A DNA stretch of 64,000 nt, from positions 230,201 through 294,200 of the forward strand of contig NZ_JJMW01000041.1 in assembly GCF_000714435.1 (NCBI RefSeq), in the 5' to 3' direction. Below the pieces are notes generated by a model, which saw only the letters and a list, made by a program, of their open reading frames with translations, was not told where the DNA came from and made no database searches. The translations under genes and the position numbers were made by a program. Below, piece after piece: positions 1-8,094 of the stretch; position 1 is the first letter of the stretch, and every line of letters starts with the position of its first letter. The stretch comes from Exiguobacterium alkaliphilum 12/1. GTDB taxonomy: Bacteria; Bacillota; Bacilli; Exiguobacteriales; Exiguobacteriaceae.

Positions 1-88
1 TCTCACTCTTCAACGTCGCTTCTTCTAAGTCCGCCAAATCGAGAATCTTTTGTTTATAGGCTTGAAAGTGGTCGGTTCTCATCGGCAT
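1..88 (-). CDS. 5' end of an unidentified protein, cut by the window edge
   Basis: Only the first 29 codons are present (starting MPMRTDHFQAYKQK) and the gene runs off the left edge. The ATG at 88 is chosen because a GGAGGG ribosome site (95-100) lies 6 bases upstream; ATGs at 94 and 82 are also in frame. The visible part is charged, with no signal peptide or membrane segment. I do not recognise a family. It is divergent from the MarR-type regulator at 218, with an inverted repeat between them, so it may be the regulator's target. That is inference from layout only. Confidence 0.6.
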   Translation of the reverse strand, partial: MPMRTDHFQAYKQKILDLADLEEATLKSE

Positions 89-111
89 GGTCATCCCTCC
101 TTTATTGTCTG

Positions 112-136
112 TTCTCAATAGTGACTGTATTGAAAC
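112..136. promoter_or_regulatory. Inverted repeat, candidate MarR operator
   Basis: TTCTCAATA (112-120) and TATTGAAAC (128-136) form an imperfect inverted repeat around a 7-base spacer, with the CAATA/TATTG core fully paired. It lies between the divergent starts at 88 and 218, which is the usual place for a MarR-family dimer site. The assignment rests on position and symmetry only. Confidence 0.45.
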
Positions 137-217
137 GCCGACCGTCGCCTCAGTTTGACGCTTACGCCTTGCTTTTGTATAGTTAGGAACGACAAAAACG
201 AATGGAGGAGTGCCATT

Positions 218-649
218 TTGACTCCAAACGAAACGAGCTCGACCCGGCTGCTTGATTTGCTCGCCGCACGCCACGATCAAATCCGACGCATCAGCGAGCA
301 GGCTTGGAACGACAAGCACGACATCTATATCTCGAACTCGGAATGGTACGTGCTCGCCCGGATTTATCAAAAGAAACCGACCATCGCCGAGGTGACACGA
401 GGCGTCCACGTCTCCCGCCAGGCCATCCATAAACTCATTAAAAACTTGGACACGAAAGGGCTCGTCCTCGTGACCGACCATCCGACGAGCCGAAAAGATA
501 AATGCATCGAACTGACCGCGCTCGGCGTGACGTGTTACGAACAGAACGAGGCGCTCAAGGCGAGCCTCGAGCGAGACATCGCCAACGCCCTTGGTGACGA
601 GGCGTTCCAACAACTGCAGACGTTGCTTCAAGCCGATTGGAAACTGTAG
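218..649 (+). CDS. MarR-family winged-helix transcriptional regulator
   Basis: A 143-residue protein of typical MarR length. The winged-helix core is around residues 30-100, with a recognition-helix region near VSRQAIHKLIKNLDTKGLV and a wing near DHPTSRKDK. MarR proteins bind palindromic operators as dimers, often their own promoter and that of a divergent gene, and release DNA on binding small ligands or after oxidation. I chose the TTG start at 218 because a strong GGAGGAG (204-210) sits 7 bases upstream; a longer frame from 155 has no ribosome site. A terminator follows immediately. The ligand and targets cannot be told from the sequence. Confidence 0.85.
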   Translation: MTPNETSSTRLLDLLAARHDQIRRISEQAWNDKHDIYISNSEWYVLARIYQKKPTIAEVTRGVHVSRQAIHKLIKNLDTKGLVLVTDHPTSRKDKCIELTALGVTCYEQNEALKASLERDIANALGDEAFQQLQTLLQADWKL

Positions 650-676
650 ACCCTTCAACGGAAAGGGTCTTTTTTT
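649..676 (+). terminator. Rho-independent terminator after the MarR gene
   Basis: GACCCTT (649-655) pairs with AAGGGTC (663-669) around a 7-base loop and is followed by a run of seven T. Confidence 0.85.
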
Positions 677-697
677 CACGGACCACATCTTCCTCTG

Positions 698-718
698 AAT
701 GTCAACCGAGTTGACATT
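698..718. promoter_or_regulatory. Perfect palindromic operator overlapping the cdnL -35 box
   Basis: AATGTCAAC (698-706), a CGA spacer, then GTTGACATT (710-718): 9-base arms with perfect symmetry. The right arm contains the TTGACA -35 hexamer at 711-716, so a bound protein would compete with RNA polymerase. The binding factor is unknown. Confidence 0.65.
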
Positions 719-740
719 TTACATCATGAACTACTATACT
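711..740 (+). promoter_or_regulatory. SigA-type promoter of the CdnL/CarD-like gene
   Basis: A consensus TTGACA (711-716) and TATACT (735-740) are separated by 18 bases and lie 25 bases upstream of the start codon. Confidence 0.7.
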
Positions 741-764
741 TGATGAAAGGGAGAGGTGATCGAT

Positions 765-1280
765 TTGTTCAAAAAAGGTGATTTAATGATTTATTCGACC
801 CACGGCGTCTGTCAAATCGACGACATTTCCGATAAGACAATCGCAGGTGAGACCAAGTCGTACTACACGCTTCATCCAATCAACAACACGCAGAAGCTTC
901 AAATCAGCATCCCGGTCGACAGCGACAAAGTGATGATGTTGACGCTTCTTGAAGCGACGGAGGCAAAATCGATTCTCGAGTCGTTTCGTTCCCCTGGCGT
1001 CGAGTGGAATCCCCACCCGAACAACCGGAACCGTGAATTTTTGAACGTCGTCCATTCAGGCAATCGCCAAGAGATTGCACAAGTAATCAACACACTGGCA
1101 CGTCGGAAGGCAGAGGCCGATTTGTTGAACAAGAAACTGTACGAGCAAGACCGTAAAATCTTAGAGAACGCTAAAACGATTCTCGTCAAAGAGTTGTCGC
1201 TCGCGCTCAAGCAGTCAGAAACTGAAATCGAACAACAGATTGCCTCGTATTTAAGCGAAGAAGCCATCGCTTCCGTTTGA
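765..1280 (+). CDS. CarD/CdnL-like RNA polymerase-binding transcription factor
   Basis: A 171-residue protein starting MFKKGDLMIYSTHGVCQI, which matches the start of CarD_CdnL_TRCF proteins such as B. subtilis YdeB. The N-terminal Tudor-like domain (about 1-60) contacts the RNA polymerase beta subunit; the helical remainder (about 70-171) corresponds to the DNA-contacting part that stabilises the open complex at rRNA and housekeeping promoters. The TTG at 765 is preferred over a GTG at 756 because AGGGAGAGG is then 8 bases upstream and the N-terminus aligns with the family. The gene stands alone between terminators, behind a promoter whose -35 box is buried in a palindrome. The sequence diverges from YdeB in the C-terminal half. 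Confidence 0.8.
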   Translation: MFKKGDLMIYSTHGVCQIDDISDKTIAGETKSYYTLHPINNTQKLQISIPVDSDKVMMLTLLEATEAKSILESFRSPGVEWNPHPNNRNREFLNVVHSGNRQEIAQVINTLARRKAEADLLNKKLYEQDRKILENAKTILVKELSLALKQSETEIEQQIASYLSEEAIASV

Positions 1281-1283
1281 TTG

Positions 1284-1312
1284 GACCCTTCCGTGCGAAG
1301 CGGTCTTTTTTT
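1284..1312 (+). terminator. Terminator after the cdnL-like gene
   Basis: GACCCTTC (1284-1291) pairs with GAAG-C-GGTC (1297-1305) with one bulged base, followed by a T run. Confidence 0.75.
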
Positions 1313-1330
1313 ATTTGAAAATGTAAAAGA

Positions 1331-1362
1331 AAAAGCGAGAATCTTTTCGTATTCTCGCTTTT
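1331..1362. terminator. Hairpin at the 3' end of mqo, usable from both sides
   Basis: AAAAGCGAGAAT (1331-1342) and ATTCTCGCTTTT (1351-1362) are perfect 12-base arms around an 8-base loop. It lies 6 bases beyond the mqo stop codon. Confidence 0.8.
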
Positions 1363-1368
1363 GCTCAT

Positions 1369-2868
1369 TTAATTGTGGACGACGCCTTTCTCTTTCAAAC
1401 CGAGCACCATCGCCGTCGATTCGTGAATCGTCTTGAACAGCTCCGGATGCTCCGAGAGCGAGACACCGTAAGACGGCACCATCTCTTTGATTTTCGGCTC
1501 CCATTCCGGCATACGTGTCGGGAAGCACTGTTCGAGCACTTTCAACATGACGTGAACGGCCGTCGACGCACCCGGTGACGCGCCGAGGAGTGCCGCGACC
1601 GATCCGTCTTCGGCGCTGACGACTTCCGTGCCGAACTGTAGCGTCCCTTTGCCTTGTGGTGTGTCTTTAATGACTTGGACACGCTGTCCGGCGACGACGA
1701 TCTCCCAGTCCTCGTTCTTCGCGGTCGGGATGAACTCGCGGAGCTCGTCCATTCGTTTGTTGTGCGACAAGAGCACCTGCTCGATCAAATATTTCGTGAG
1801 CGGCATCTCTTTCGCCCCAGCCGCGAGCATCGTCATGAGATTATACGGCTTGACCGATTGAATCAGGTCGAGGTTCGATCCCTTTTTCAAAAACTTCGGC
1901 GTGAAACCGGCGAACGGTCCAAACAACAGCTCTTTTTGATTGTTGATGTAGCGTGTATCGAGGTGTGGCACCGACATCGGAGGTGCCCCGACCTTCGCTT
2001 TGCCGTACACTTTCGCGTGATGTTGTTCGATGACGTCACGGTTCTTACAGACGAGGAATAAGCCGCTCACCGGGAACCCGCCGATATGCTTCGATTCCGG
2101 AATACCCGTCTTTTGAAGGAGGTGCAAGCTACCGCCACCACCGCCGATGAAGAGGAACGGTGCCGTATGTGTCTCGATCGTGTTCCCTTTCACGTCTTTG
2201 ACTTTCACTTCCCAGAGCCCGTTCGCGAGCCGTTTGACGTCCTCAACGCTATGGCTGTAGTTGACCTCGACGCCTTGGTCCGTCAAATGATCGAACAGCA
2301 TGCGCGTGAGCGCGCCGAAGTTGACGTCTGTCCCCGTATCGATTTTCGTCGCTGCGATCGGCTCGTCGACGGGACGTCCTTCCATGACGATCGGCATCCA
2401 GTCACGAAGCTGTTCCGGATCGTCCGATAAGACCATCCCTTCGAACAACGGATTCTTTGTGAGCGCTTCCAAACGTTTTTTCAAGAAGCGGATATCTTTC
2501 TCGCCTTGCACCATGCTCATATGTGGAATCGAGCGGATGAAGTCTTCCGGTTGTTGAATCAGTCCTTTGTTGACGAGATGCGCCCAAAACTGACGCGAGA
2601 TTTGGAACTGTTCATTGACGCTGATCGCTTTTGCGATGTCGAGCGTGCCGTCCGGCTTCTCGGTCGTATAGTTCAACTCGCAAAGGGCAGCGTGGCCCGT
2701 CCCGGCGTTGTTCCATTCATTCGAACTCTCTTCCCCTGCACTTTCGAGCTTCTCGAACACTTTGATTTCCCACTCCGGTATAAGCTCTTTAAAGAGCGAC
2801 CCGAGCGTCGCGCTCATCACTCCTGCACCAATCAAAATGACGTCTGTTTTCTTTTGGACACTGCTCAT
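1369..2868 (-). CDS. mqo: Malate:quinone oxidoreductase
   Basis: A 499-residue FAD-dependent, membrane-peripheral enzyme that oxidises malate to oxaloacetate and passes electrons to the quinone pool, in place of or beside NAD-dependent malate dehydrogenase. The N-terminus has the dinucleotide motif [13 protein letters not shown] (about 11-23), followed by the Mqo-typical [22 protein letters not shown] stretch near 45-67 and a C-terminal FAD-contact region rich in Gly/Ala near LLGASPGAS. Length matches the family. It is a single-gene unit with its own promoter, a structured leader and a terminator. The start follows an AAGGATGGGG region. Confidence 0.95.
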   Translation of the reverse strand: MSSVQKKTDVILIGAGVMSATLGSLFKELIPEWEIKVFEKLESAGEESSNEWNNAGTGHAALCELNYTTEKPDGTLDIAKAISVNEQFQISRQFWAHLVNKGLIQQPEDFIRSIPHMSMVQGEKDIRFLKKRLEALTKNPLFEGMVLSDDPEQLRDWMPIVMEGRPVDEPIAATKIDTGTDVNFGALTRMLFDHLTDQGVEVNYSHSVEDVKRLANGLWEVKVKDVKGNTIETHTAPFLFIGGGGGSLHLLQKTGIPESKHIGGFPVSGLFLVCKNRDVIEQHHAKVYGKAKVGAPPMSVPHLDTRYINNQKELLFGPFAGFTPKFLKKGSNLDLIQSVKPYNLMTMLAAGAKEMPLTKYLIEQVLLSHNKRMDELREFIPTAKNEDWEIVVAGQRVQVIKDTPQGKGTLQFGTEVVSAEDGSVAALLGASPGASTAVHVMLKVLEQCFPTRMPEWEPKIKEMVPSYGVSLSEHPELFKTIHESTAMVLGLKEKGVVHN

Positions 2869-2899
2869 GAAAACCCCATCCTTCTCCCCTGAATTTGTG

Positions 2900-2940
2900 C
2901 GGGAGACCGCCGTTTAAATCCCCATTCATCGGCAGTCCCG
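2900..2940 (-). promoter_or_regulatory. Stem-loop in the mqo 5' leader
   Basis: CGGGA...CCGCCG (2900-2912) pairs with CGGCAGTCCCG (2930-2940): an 11-pair stem with one bulge and one mismatch, and a 17-base loop. It lies between the mqo promoter and start codon on the transcribed side. I recognise no riboswitch class in it. A role in mRNA stability or control is inference. Confidence 0.4.
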
Positions 2941-2941
2941 T

Positions 2942-2986
2942 TTATAATCGTTATACTGATTATAACGCTTTTGTGATGAATGATAA
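2942..2986 (-). promoter_or_regulatory. mqo promoter with an overlapping inverted repeat
   Basis: On the minus strand TTATCA (2981-2986), a 16-base spacer and TATAAT (2959-2964) form a promoter. TTATAATC (2942-2949) and GATTATAA (2958-2965), perfect 8-base arms 8 bases apart, span the -10 box and the likely start site, as an operator would. Confidence 0.5.
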
Positions 2987-3091
2987 GAGTTAAGTACGGA
3001 ATTCTTTAATTTGATTCCTGCTTAATTCTACATGACGAATAGGAATGATATGATTGACGTAATTGAAGAATAAATAGAGTGGGGCGATTTG

Positions 3092-3502
3092 ATGAAAAAG
3101 ACGGTAAAAGTTGTGGCAGCGGTGATTGAAAATCAAAATAAAGAAATCCTTTGCGCCCTTCGCTCAACAAATATGTTGATCCCGAACATGTGGGAGTTTC
3201 CTGGTGGAAAAGTTGAAGACGGCGAAAATTTGCAAGAAGCACTTGAACGCGAGATTTTCGAAGAATTAGCATGTGAAATCAAGGCGCACGAAGTGATTAA
3301 TGAACATGTACATGAATATGACACGTTCATCATTCAATTGATTTCATTGCGTGCCGAGTTGCAATCAGGAACGCCTGTTGCGACAGAACACGATGCGTTA
3401 ATTTGGCTGAAACGTGAAAACTTGCATTCACTTGTTTGGGCTCCTGCAGACATCCCAGCGGTCAATGATGTCATCAACCAAAAAACGAAAGCCGAGACGT
3501 GA
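3092..3502 (+). CDS. MutT-type Nudix nucleoside triphosphate pyrophosphohydrolase
   Basis: A 136-residue Nudix hydrolase. The Nudix box runs from G39 to about residue 60 and keeps the key residues E45 and REIFEEL (53-59). WEFPGGK (34-40) before it is the signature of the MutT/MTH1-like group that cleaves oxidised or non-canonical (d)NTPs to monophosphates. The ATG at 3092 is preferred over an in-frame TTG one codon earlier. Base composition is clearly more AT-rich than mqo, like the helicase gene with which it converges; the two share a terminator. The pairing with the PLD-helicase suggests joint acquisition. A housekeeping nucleotide-sanitising role is the simplest reading. Confidence 0.85.
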   Translation: MKKTVKVVAAVIENQNKEILCALRSTNMLIPNMWEFPGGKVEDGENLQEALEREIFEELACEIKAHEVINEHVHEYDTFIIQLISLRAELQSGTPVATEHDALIWLKRENLHSLVWAPADIPAVNDVINQKTKAET

Positions 3503-3523
3503 GTTTACACGTACTCGGCTTTC
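3487..3523. terminator. Shared terminator between the Nudix and helicase genes
   Basis: GAAAGCCGAG (3487-3496) pairs with CTCGGCTTTC (3514-3523), with a second ACGTG/CACGT stem inside. It overlaps the last codons of the Nudix gene and ends 2 bases before the convergent helicase stop, so it can serve both. Confidence 0.75.
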
Positions 3524-3524
3524 A

Positions 3525-6404
3525 TTAATGTGTCTGTTCGTGTAAGTAGTCGTAGATTTGTTGATCAACACGTTCTTGGAGAAGTAGATTCATCGTAACA
3601 ACAGACAATTCTTGTCTGTCTTGACTCATCATAGTCGTATCTCGTACGGATTCAAGATCCGGTGTAACTTCTCCTAAATAGTAGAAGTCTCCACCTTCAT
3701 CGTCATCTTTTTTCACAAAAAGATGAATATCGATGTTTCTTTCCTTCGATTTTATAATCTTTTGTACTTCCTCCGATTTAGTTGTTCTTCTGCTTCGTGT
3801 GTACCAATGAAATACTTCAGGATTAATAAACGCATCGCCATAATTCACACTGGCCTCCACATCTTCGCCTTTATGGTAAGTTACAAAGATTGGACATGTT
3901 TGATGCTTAATCTTATAGCCATACATCGTTGACTGTTCTTCTTTGTCCCAATTTAGTAAGCGACAAGCGTCTTTCCTCGTGTATTTTTCAAGTCTCGTTA
4001 ATGGTTTTGTCTGATCATATCGTTGACCTCTAGCTAAGGAAGCTGTTAACACATCATTAAACAGTTGAGTGAACCATTCATCTTTTAATAAAAACTGCAT
4101 ATGAGATGAAAATCTATACTCTTCATTTTCCCAAGAAATTAGGGAATGCCCTCCATATTTTAATTGATCCGCGTCTTTAAAAAAGTTTAGTGATAGTACG
4201 TTTTCTAAAGATTGAATGGTAGCTTTATCACTTCTTATTCCCTGCTCACGCAAGCGATAAATAAAGTCCTCTTTGCTTAAACTTTCTTGCTCCAACAGAA
4301 GTTCCATTAACAACACTTCATGTACTCGTTTTCCTGACAATAACTCTTGAGTCACCATCAACAGAACTTTTGAGTGCGCGGAAGAAAGGTCAGGAAGATC
4401 GTGCTCCACTATATTTAAAAAGGCACCGTAATGACCCTTCTTTGTTCCAATAACAATGGGATCCATTGAATAATGTGCCACAAAATCGCTTAACATCGGA
4501 GGTCGTCCTAAACGGTTTTTTAAATTGTGATAGGCTTCTTTTAAAACCTTTAAGTCAGTTAGTTTTGCTTGATTAATCGATTCGTAAATTCGTTCTTTTG
4601 CGATGGCTTCAAAGTTAATGGTCGACGTGCCAGAAATATAGCTACGATCAATTACTTTTCTCCGAATCGAATCTTTGTTTTGAGAGCGGTCTCCGGATAA
4701 AGCGATTGGAATCAAATAGTTATTTTTGTAGTTAGCGATGAAATCGATAACGGTCACGTATTGTTTTGAGCTGTGTTTTCTTAATCCTCGTCCTAGTTGT
4801 TGAATAAAAATAATGCTTGATTCTGTCTGTCGCAACATGACGACTTGATTAATGCTTGGAATATCAATTCCTTCGTTGAATATATCAACTGTTAAAATGT
4901 AATCTAGACGACCCTCTTCCAAATTAGTCACTTCAACTCGTCTCTTTTCTTGCGAATCATCCCCCGTTAAAGCACATGTCCGAAAACCTCGATGATTCAA
5001 TTCCTCAGAAAGTCGTTTCGCTTCTCGTTTTGAACTACAGAACATCAAACCACATAAACGCTCTCCAGAAAAACCATAGTAATCAATCTTCTCGATAATT
5101 CGTTCTACACGTTCCTCTGACACGAGCTGAGTGAATACATCAAATTCAACTTGATTTCCACTCACTTCAAGATCTGTCACTCCAAAATAGTGAAACGGGC
5201 ATAACATATCTTCTTCAAGCGCTTCTTGTAACCGAATCTCATATGCAATGTTGTAATTAAACAACTTAAATAAATCATATCCGTCTGAACGTTCAGGAGT
5301 TGCTGTCATTCCTAATAAAAATTGTGGTTTAAAATGTTCTATAATTCGTTGATATGTAACCGCTCCTGCTCGATGACTCTCATCAATCAATACGTAGTCA
5401 AATGCGCCTCGGTCAAACTGATCTAATGTTTCTTGTTTAGAAATTGTTTGGATCGTTGCAAAGACATATCTAGCCCCCATTGCTCGACTCGAACCTGAAA
5501 GGATACCAAAATCAGCTTCATCCCCACCAATGACTCGATGAAAATCATTCTTTGCTTTTTGCAAAATCTGTTCGCGATGCACTACGAATAGCATTCGCTT
5601 CGGTCGATAACGACGAACGTCAAACGCGGCTAAATATGTTTTTCCGGTGCCCGTCGCTGATACGACAAGCGCTCTTGTATTTCCGTGCGCACGAACGGCC
5701 TCAATTCCACTTAAAGCTGCTAGTTGCATCGAATTAGGTTCTACTTGTAACGCTTCTTTTAATCGATTTACTCCATACGAGTCTGGAAACTCAGCTACAC
5801 GTTCTCCAAAGACTGGACGATACGAACGTTCGTAAGCTGAAATCCATTCAAGTGTCAATGGAACTGAAACACTCCACATTTCTTCAAACTGATCGAGGAA
5901 GTGTCCGACAATTTCTCCATTCTCGTGAGAGGTCAACTTCAGATTCCACTCGTAATTTGTCTTTAACGCTCCAGACGTCAAATTAGAGCTTCCAACAATT
6001 AATGAGTAGTACTCTTCGTGTTGAAAAATGTATCCCTTAGAGTGGAATGCCTCAACTTCTGAAATGCGAATATCTACATTCTTCAGTTTTAATAGTTCTT
6101 TAAAGACTTTAGGTTGATTAAAGTATTGGTACGTTGAGGTCATGATTTTTCCACGGATACCTTTGTCATGTAAGTCGGAAAGCGTAGATTTTAACGTAGC
6201 TAAGCCAGCTTCCGTAATAAACGCAACAGAAAATAAGAAAGATTGGCATCCCTTTAGTTCGTCTAGAAGCGAAGTGAGTACATCTTGTCGTTTATGTTTT
6301 TCATTCATTAATAACTCAGGTTTAAATGGACTCACGTGATGATGATGCTTATCAATAAATCCCTTTTCTAACGAATTTTTGAGTTGTTCTGTAAAATGAG
6401 TCAT
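3525..6404 (-). CDS. PLD-nuclease / SF2 helicase / DUF3427 protein (candidate defence protein)
   Basis: A 959-residue protein in three parts. (1) A phospholipase-D-type nuclease domain, about 25-180, has HSK at 121-123 and GSSNLT at 138-143, the usual pattern of DUF3427-associated PLD domains. (2) A superfamily-2 helicase core, about 220-560, has Walker A ATGTGKT (250-256), DESH (341-344), TAT (367-369) and QQLGRGLR (535-542). (3) A DUF3427-type C-terminal region spans about 560-955. The start at 6404 follows GGAGG with 5 bases between; an upstream ATG at 6419 has this ribosome site inside it. The gene is AT-rich against GC-richer neighbours. Such proteins are thought to act on foreign DNA, but the activity here is inferred from domains. 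Confidence 0.8.
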   Translation of the reverse strand: MTHFTEQLKNSLEKGFIDKHHHHVSPFKPELLMNEKHKRQDVLTSLLDELKGCQSFLFSVAFITEAGLATLKSTLSDLHDKGIRGKIMTSTYQYFNQPKVFKELLKLKNVDIRISEVEAFHSKGYIFQHEEYYSLIVGSSNLTSGALKTNYEWNLKLTSHENGEIVGHFLDQFEEMWSVSVPLTLEWISAYERSYRPVFGERVAEFPDSYGVNRLKEALQVEPNSMQLAALSGIEAVRAHGNTRALVVSATGTGKTYLAAFDVRRYRPKRMLFVVHREQILQKAKNDFHRVIGGDEADFGILSGSSRAMGARYVFATIQTISKQETLDQFDRGAFDYVLIDESHRAGAVTYQRIIEHFKPQFLLGMTATPERSDGYDLFKLFNYNIAYEIRLQEALEEDMLCPFHYFGVTDLEVSGNQVEFDVFTQLVSEERVERIIEKIDYYGFSGERLCGLMFCSSKREAKRLSEELNHRGFRTCALTGDDSQEKRRVEVTNLEEGRLDYILTVDIFNEGIDIPSINQVVMLRQTESSIIFIQQLGRGLRKHSSKQYVTVIDFIANYKNNYLIPIALSGDRSQNKDSIRRKVIDRSYISGTSTINFEAIAKERIYESINQAKLTDLKVLKEAYHNLKNRLGRPPMLSDFVAHYSMDPIVIGTKKGHYGAFLNIVEHDLPDLSSAHSKVLLMVTQELLSGKRVHEVLLMELLLEQESLSKEDFIYRLREQGIRSDKATIQSLENVLSLNFFKDADQLKYGGHSLISWENEEYRFSSHMQFLLKDEWFTQLFNDVLTASLARGQRYDQTKPLTRLEKYTRKDACRLLNWDKEEQSTMYGYKIKHQTCPIFVTYHKGEDVEASVNYGDAFINPEVFHWYTRSRRTTKSEEVQKIIKSKERNIDIHLFVKKDDDEGGDFYYLGEVTPDLESVRDTTMMSQDRQELSVVTMNLLLQERVDQQIYDYLHEQTH

Positions 6405-6515
6405 ATGTACCTCCAACATGATTTATACTAAATTCAAATAATTTCAATACCAGTATTTTATTTTACATATATTTCATTATTATCTTCTGCATAAAAATGA
6501 TCAAGGAGGAACTCC

Positions 6516-7067
6516 ATGTCTACGTTCTATCTCATCCGCCATTGCTCGGCCACCGGTCAAGAACCGGACGCCCGACTCACCGAGGCCGGCGCACAACAAG
6601 CCCTCGCTCTCGCTGACTTCTTTCAAGACATCCCTGTCGACCGCATCATCTCGAGCGATTATACGCGAGCTACTGCCTCGATCGCACCACTCGCCACATC
6701 CAAGCAACTGACCATCGAGACGGAGCCGAAGTTGCGCGAACGCATCCTCTCGCTCGAACCGCGCGACGATTGGTTTGACTTGCTCCGTCACTCGTTCGAG
6801 GATGCCTCATTCGCCTTACCCGGTGCCGAGTCAGGTCAAGATGCGACGGAGCGGATTTTGAGTGTCATCGATTCACTCGACGACGTAAACGGCACGACCG
6901 TCCTCGTGACGCATGGCAATCTGCTCGCGCTCCTCCTCCAACATGTGGATAACCGCTTCGACTTCGACACGTGGCACACGCTCAGCAATCCTGACGTCTA
7001 TTTTCTAAAAATTGTGGATAACTCTTGGGCGGTCGAACGCGTCTGGTCCGTCCGTAGCTGTGGATAA
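6516..7067 (+). CDS. Histidine phosphatase (phosphoglycerate mutase-like) family protein
   Basis: A 183-residue protein starting MSTFYLIRHC. The catalytic phospho-histidine is H9 in RHC (family usual: RHG), with downstream SSDYTRA and LVTHGNLLALLL motifs supplying the second arginine and histidine. Members hydrolyse small phosphorylated metabolites or sugar phosphates; the substrate is not predictable. The start follows AAGGAGG. The gene returns to GC-richer composition after the AT-rich island. Three perfect DnaA boxes lie inside its 3' part, and its TAA stop is the last three bases of the third. Confidence 0.85.
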   Translation: MSTFYLIRHCSATGQEPDARLTEAGAQQALALADFFQDIPVDRIISSDYTRATASIAPLATSKQLTIETEPKLRERILSLEPRDDWFDLLRHSFEDASFALPGAESGQDATERILSVIDSLDDVNGTTVLVTHGNLLALLLQHVDNRFDFDTWHTLSNPDVYFLKIVDNSWAVERVWSVRSCG

Positions 7068-7078
7068 CGTTATCCACA
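6944..7078. promoter_or_regulatory. DnaA-box cluster far from oriC
   Basis: Four perfect 9-base DnaA boxes (TTATCCACA or its complement) lie at 6944-6952, 7013-7021, 7059-7067 and 7070-7078. The last two face each other 2 bases apart and make a 22-base perfect palindrome with flanking C/G (7058-7079). The cluster lies at the 3' end of the histidine phosphatase gene, about 46 kb left of dnaA. Confidence 0.65.
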
Positions 7079-7082
7079 GAAA

Positions 7083-7106
7083 AAGCCGCCTCGACTGAGA
7101 CGGCTT
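7083..7106 (-). terminator. Terminator of the degV gene
   Basis: AAGCCG (7083-7088) and CGGCTT (7101-7106) with an inner CTC/GAG stem; on the minus strand it is followed by TTTTT. Confidence 0.75.
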
Positions 7107-7113
7107 GCGTATC

Positions 7114-7977
7114 TTACTTTTCCACGAAGAACATCGAGATGGCGCCGAGCCCGACGTGCGTCCCGACCGAGACACCCATCTGCATGAGGTAAATCTCCCC
7201 ATCAAAGTCTGTCTCCGCCTCGATTTTCGCTTTTAAATTCTCGGCAATCTTCTGATCTGACGTATAGCCGATGATGATGAAATTCGTGATGTCGCGATCA
7301 CAACGTTTCACGAACTGTTCGGTGTAATGCTTGAGCACTTTGCGCGTGCCGCGTTCTTTGGCGACGACGGCACCTTTGCCGTCCTTCATGCTCATAATCG
7401 GCTTGACCATGAGTAGCTTGCCGATGATGGCGCCCGCGTTCGAGATGCGACCGCTCTTAATCAAGTGATCTAAGTCGTCGACCGACAAGAAGTGCTTCAC
7501 TTTCATCTTATATGCTTCATTGAACGCCACGAGCTCTTCGAACGTGGCCCCTGCTTCGCGCATTTGGGCACTCTTCATCAAGAGCCAACCGCTCCCGTGG
7601 CTCATCGAACGGGAGTCGACGATATGAATCTTCACCGGTGAGTCCGGATGCGCCTCCTCGAAATACTCTTTCCCGAGCACGGCCGATTGATACGATCCGC
7701 TCGTTCCGCTCGACATACAGATGCACAAAATCTCATCGTGTCCCGCCTCGACGGCGTCTTCCATCAATTTCATGAACGTGGCCGGACTCGGCATCGCCGT
7801 CGTCGGGAACTCCGGTAGCGCTTCCAACATTCCGTAAAACTCATCGGGCTGGATGTCGACGCGGTCCTCGTACGATTTGTTCTCAATCGTCACGATGAGC
7901 GGGGCGACCCCAATCTCGTATTTCGCTAAAATCTCATCTGATAAATCGCATGTTGAGTCTGCTAGTAGTTTAATCAT
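7114..7977 (-). CDS. DegV family fatty-acid-binding protein
   Basis: A 287-residue DegV protein. The N-terminal half starts IKLLADSTCDLS, the family signature, with SSGTSGSYQSA near 88-98 forming the ligand pocket. The C-terminal half carries HFLSVDDLDHLIKSGRIS and the closing segment near MGVSVGTHVGLGA. Members (FakB-like) bind a fatty acid and, in some species, present it to the FakA kinase for incorporation into phospholipid. Several DegV paralogs per genome are usual, so the partner cannot be named. Single-gene unit with a GGAGG ribosome site and its own terminator. Confidence 0.9.
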   Translation of the reverse strand: MIKLLADSTCDLSDEILAKYEIGVAPLIVTIENKSYEDRVDIQPDEFYGMLEALPEFPTTAMPSPATFMKLMEDAVEAGHDEILCICMSSGTSGSYQSAVLGKEYFEEAHPDSPVKIHIVDSRSMSHGSGWLLMKSAQMREAGATFEELVAFNEAYKMKVKHFLSVDDLDHLIKSGRISNAGAIIGKLLMVKPIMSMKDGKGAVVAKERGTRKVLKHYTEQFVKRCDRDITNFIIIGYTSDQKIAENLKAKIEAETDFDGEIYLMQMGVSVGTHVGLGAISMFFVEK

Positions 7978-8094
7978 AGTACCTCCAAAAATCTTTCCTC
8001 AGTGACGGGAATCATCCTAGACCACTTCGTCGATTCAGACGTCACGATAGGATTCCTCTATTGTATCAGAAATAGGAGGCGAGATGTTTTTTTG

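Noticed and set aside
899..1528. 209-codon minus-strand frame across cdnL and mqo
   Set aside because: It crosses two terminators and overlaps both genes in a shadow phase.
2970..6510. Direct repeats or attachment sites at the borders of the AT-rich island
   Set aside because: Compared by eye, the two borders show no shared repeat, tRNA or integrase, so a mobile-element origin is not claimed.
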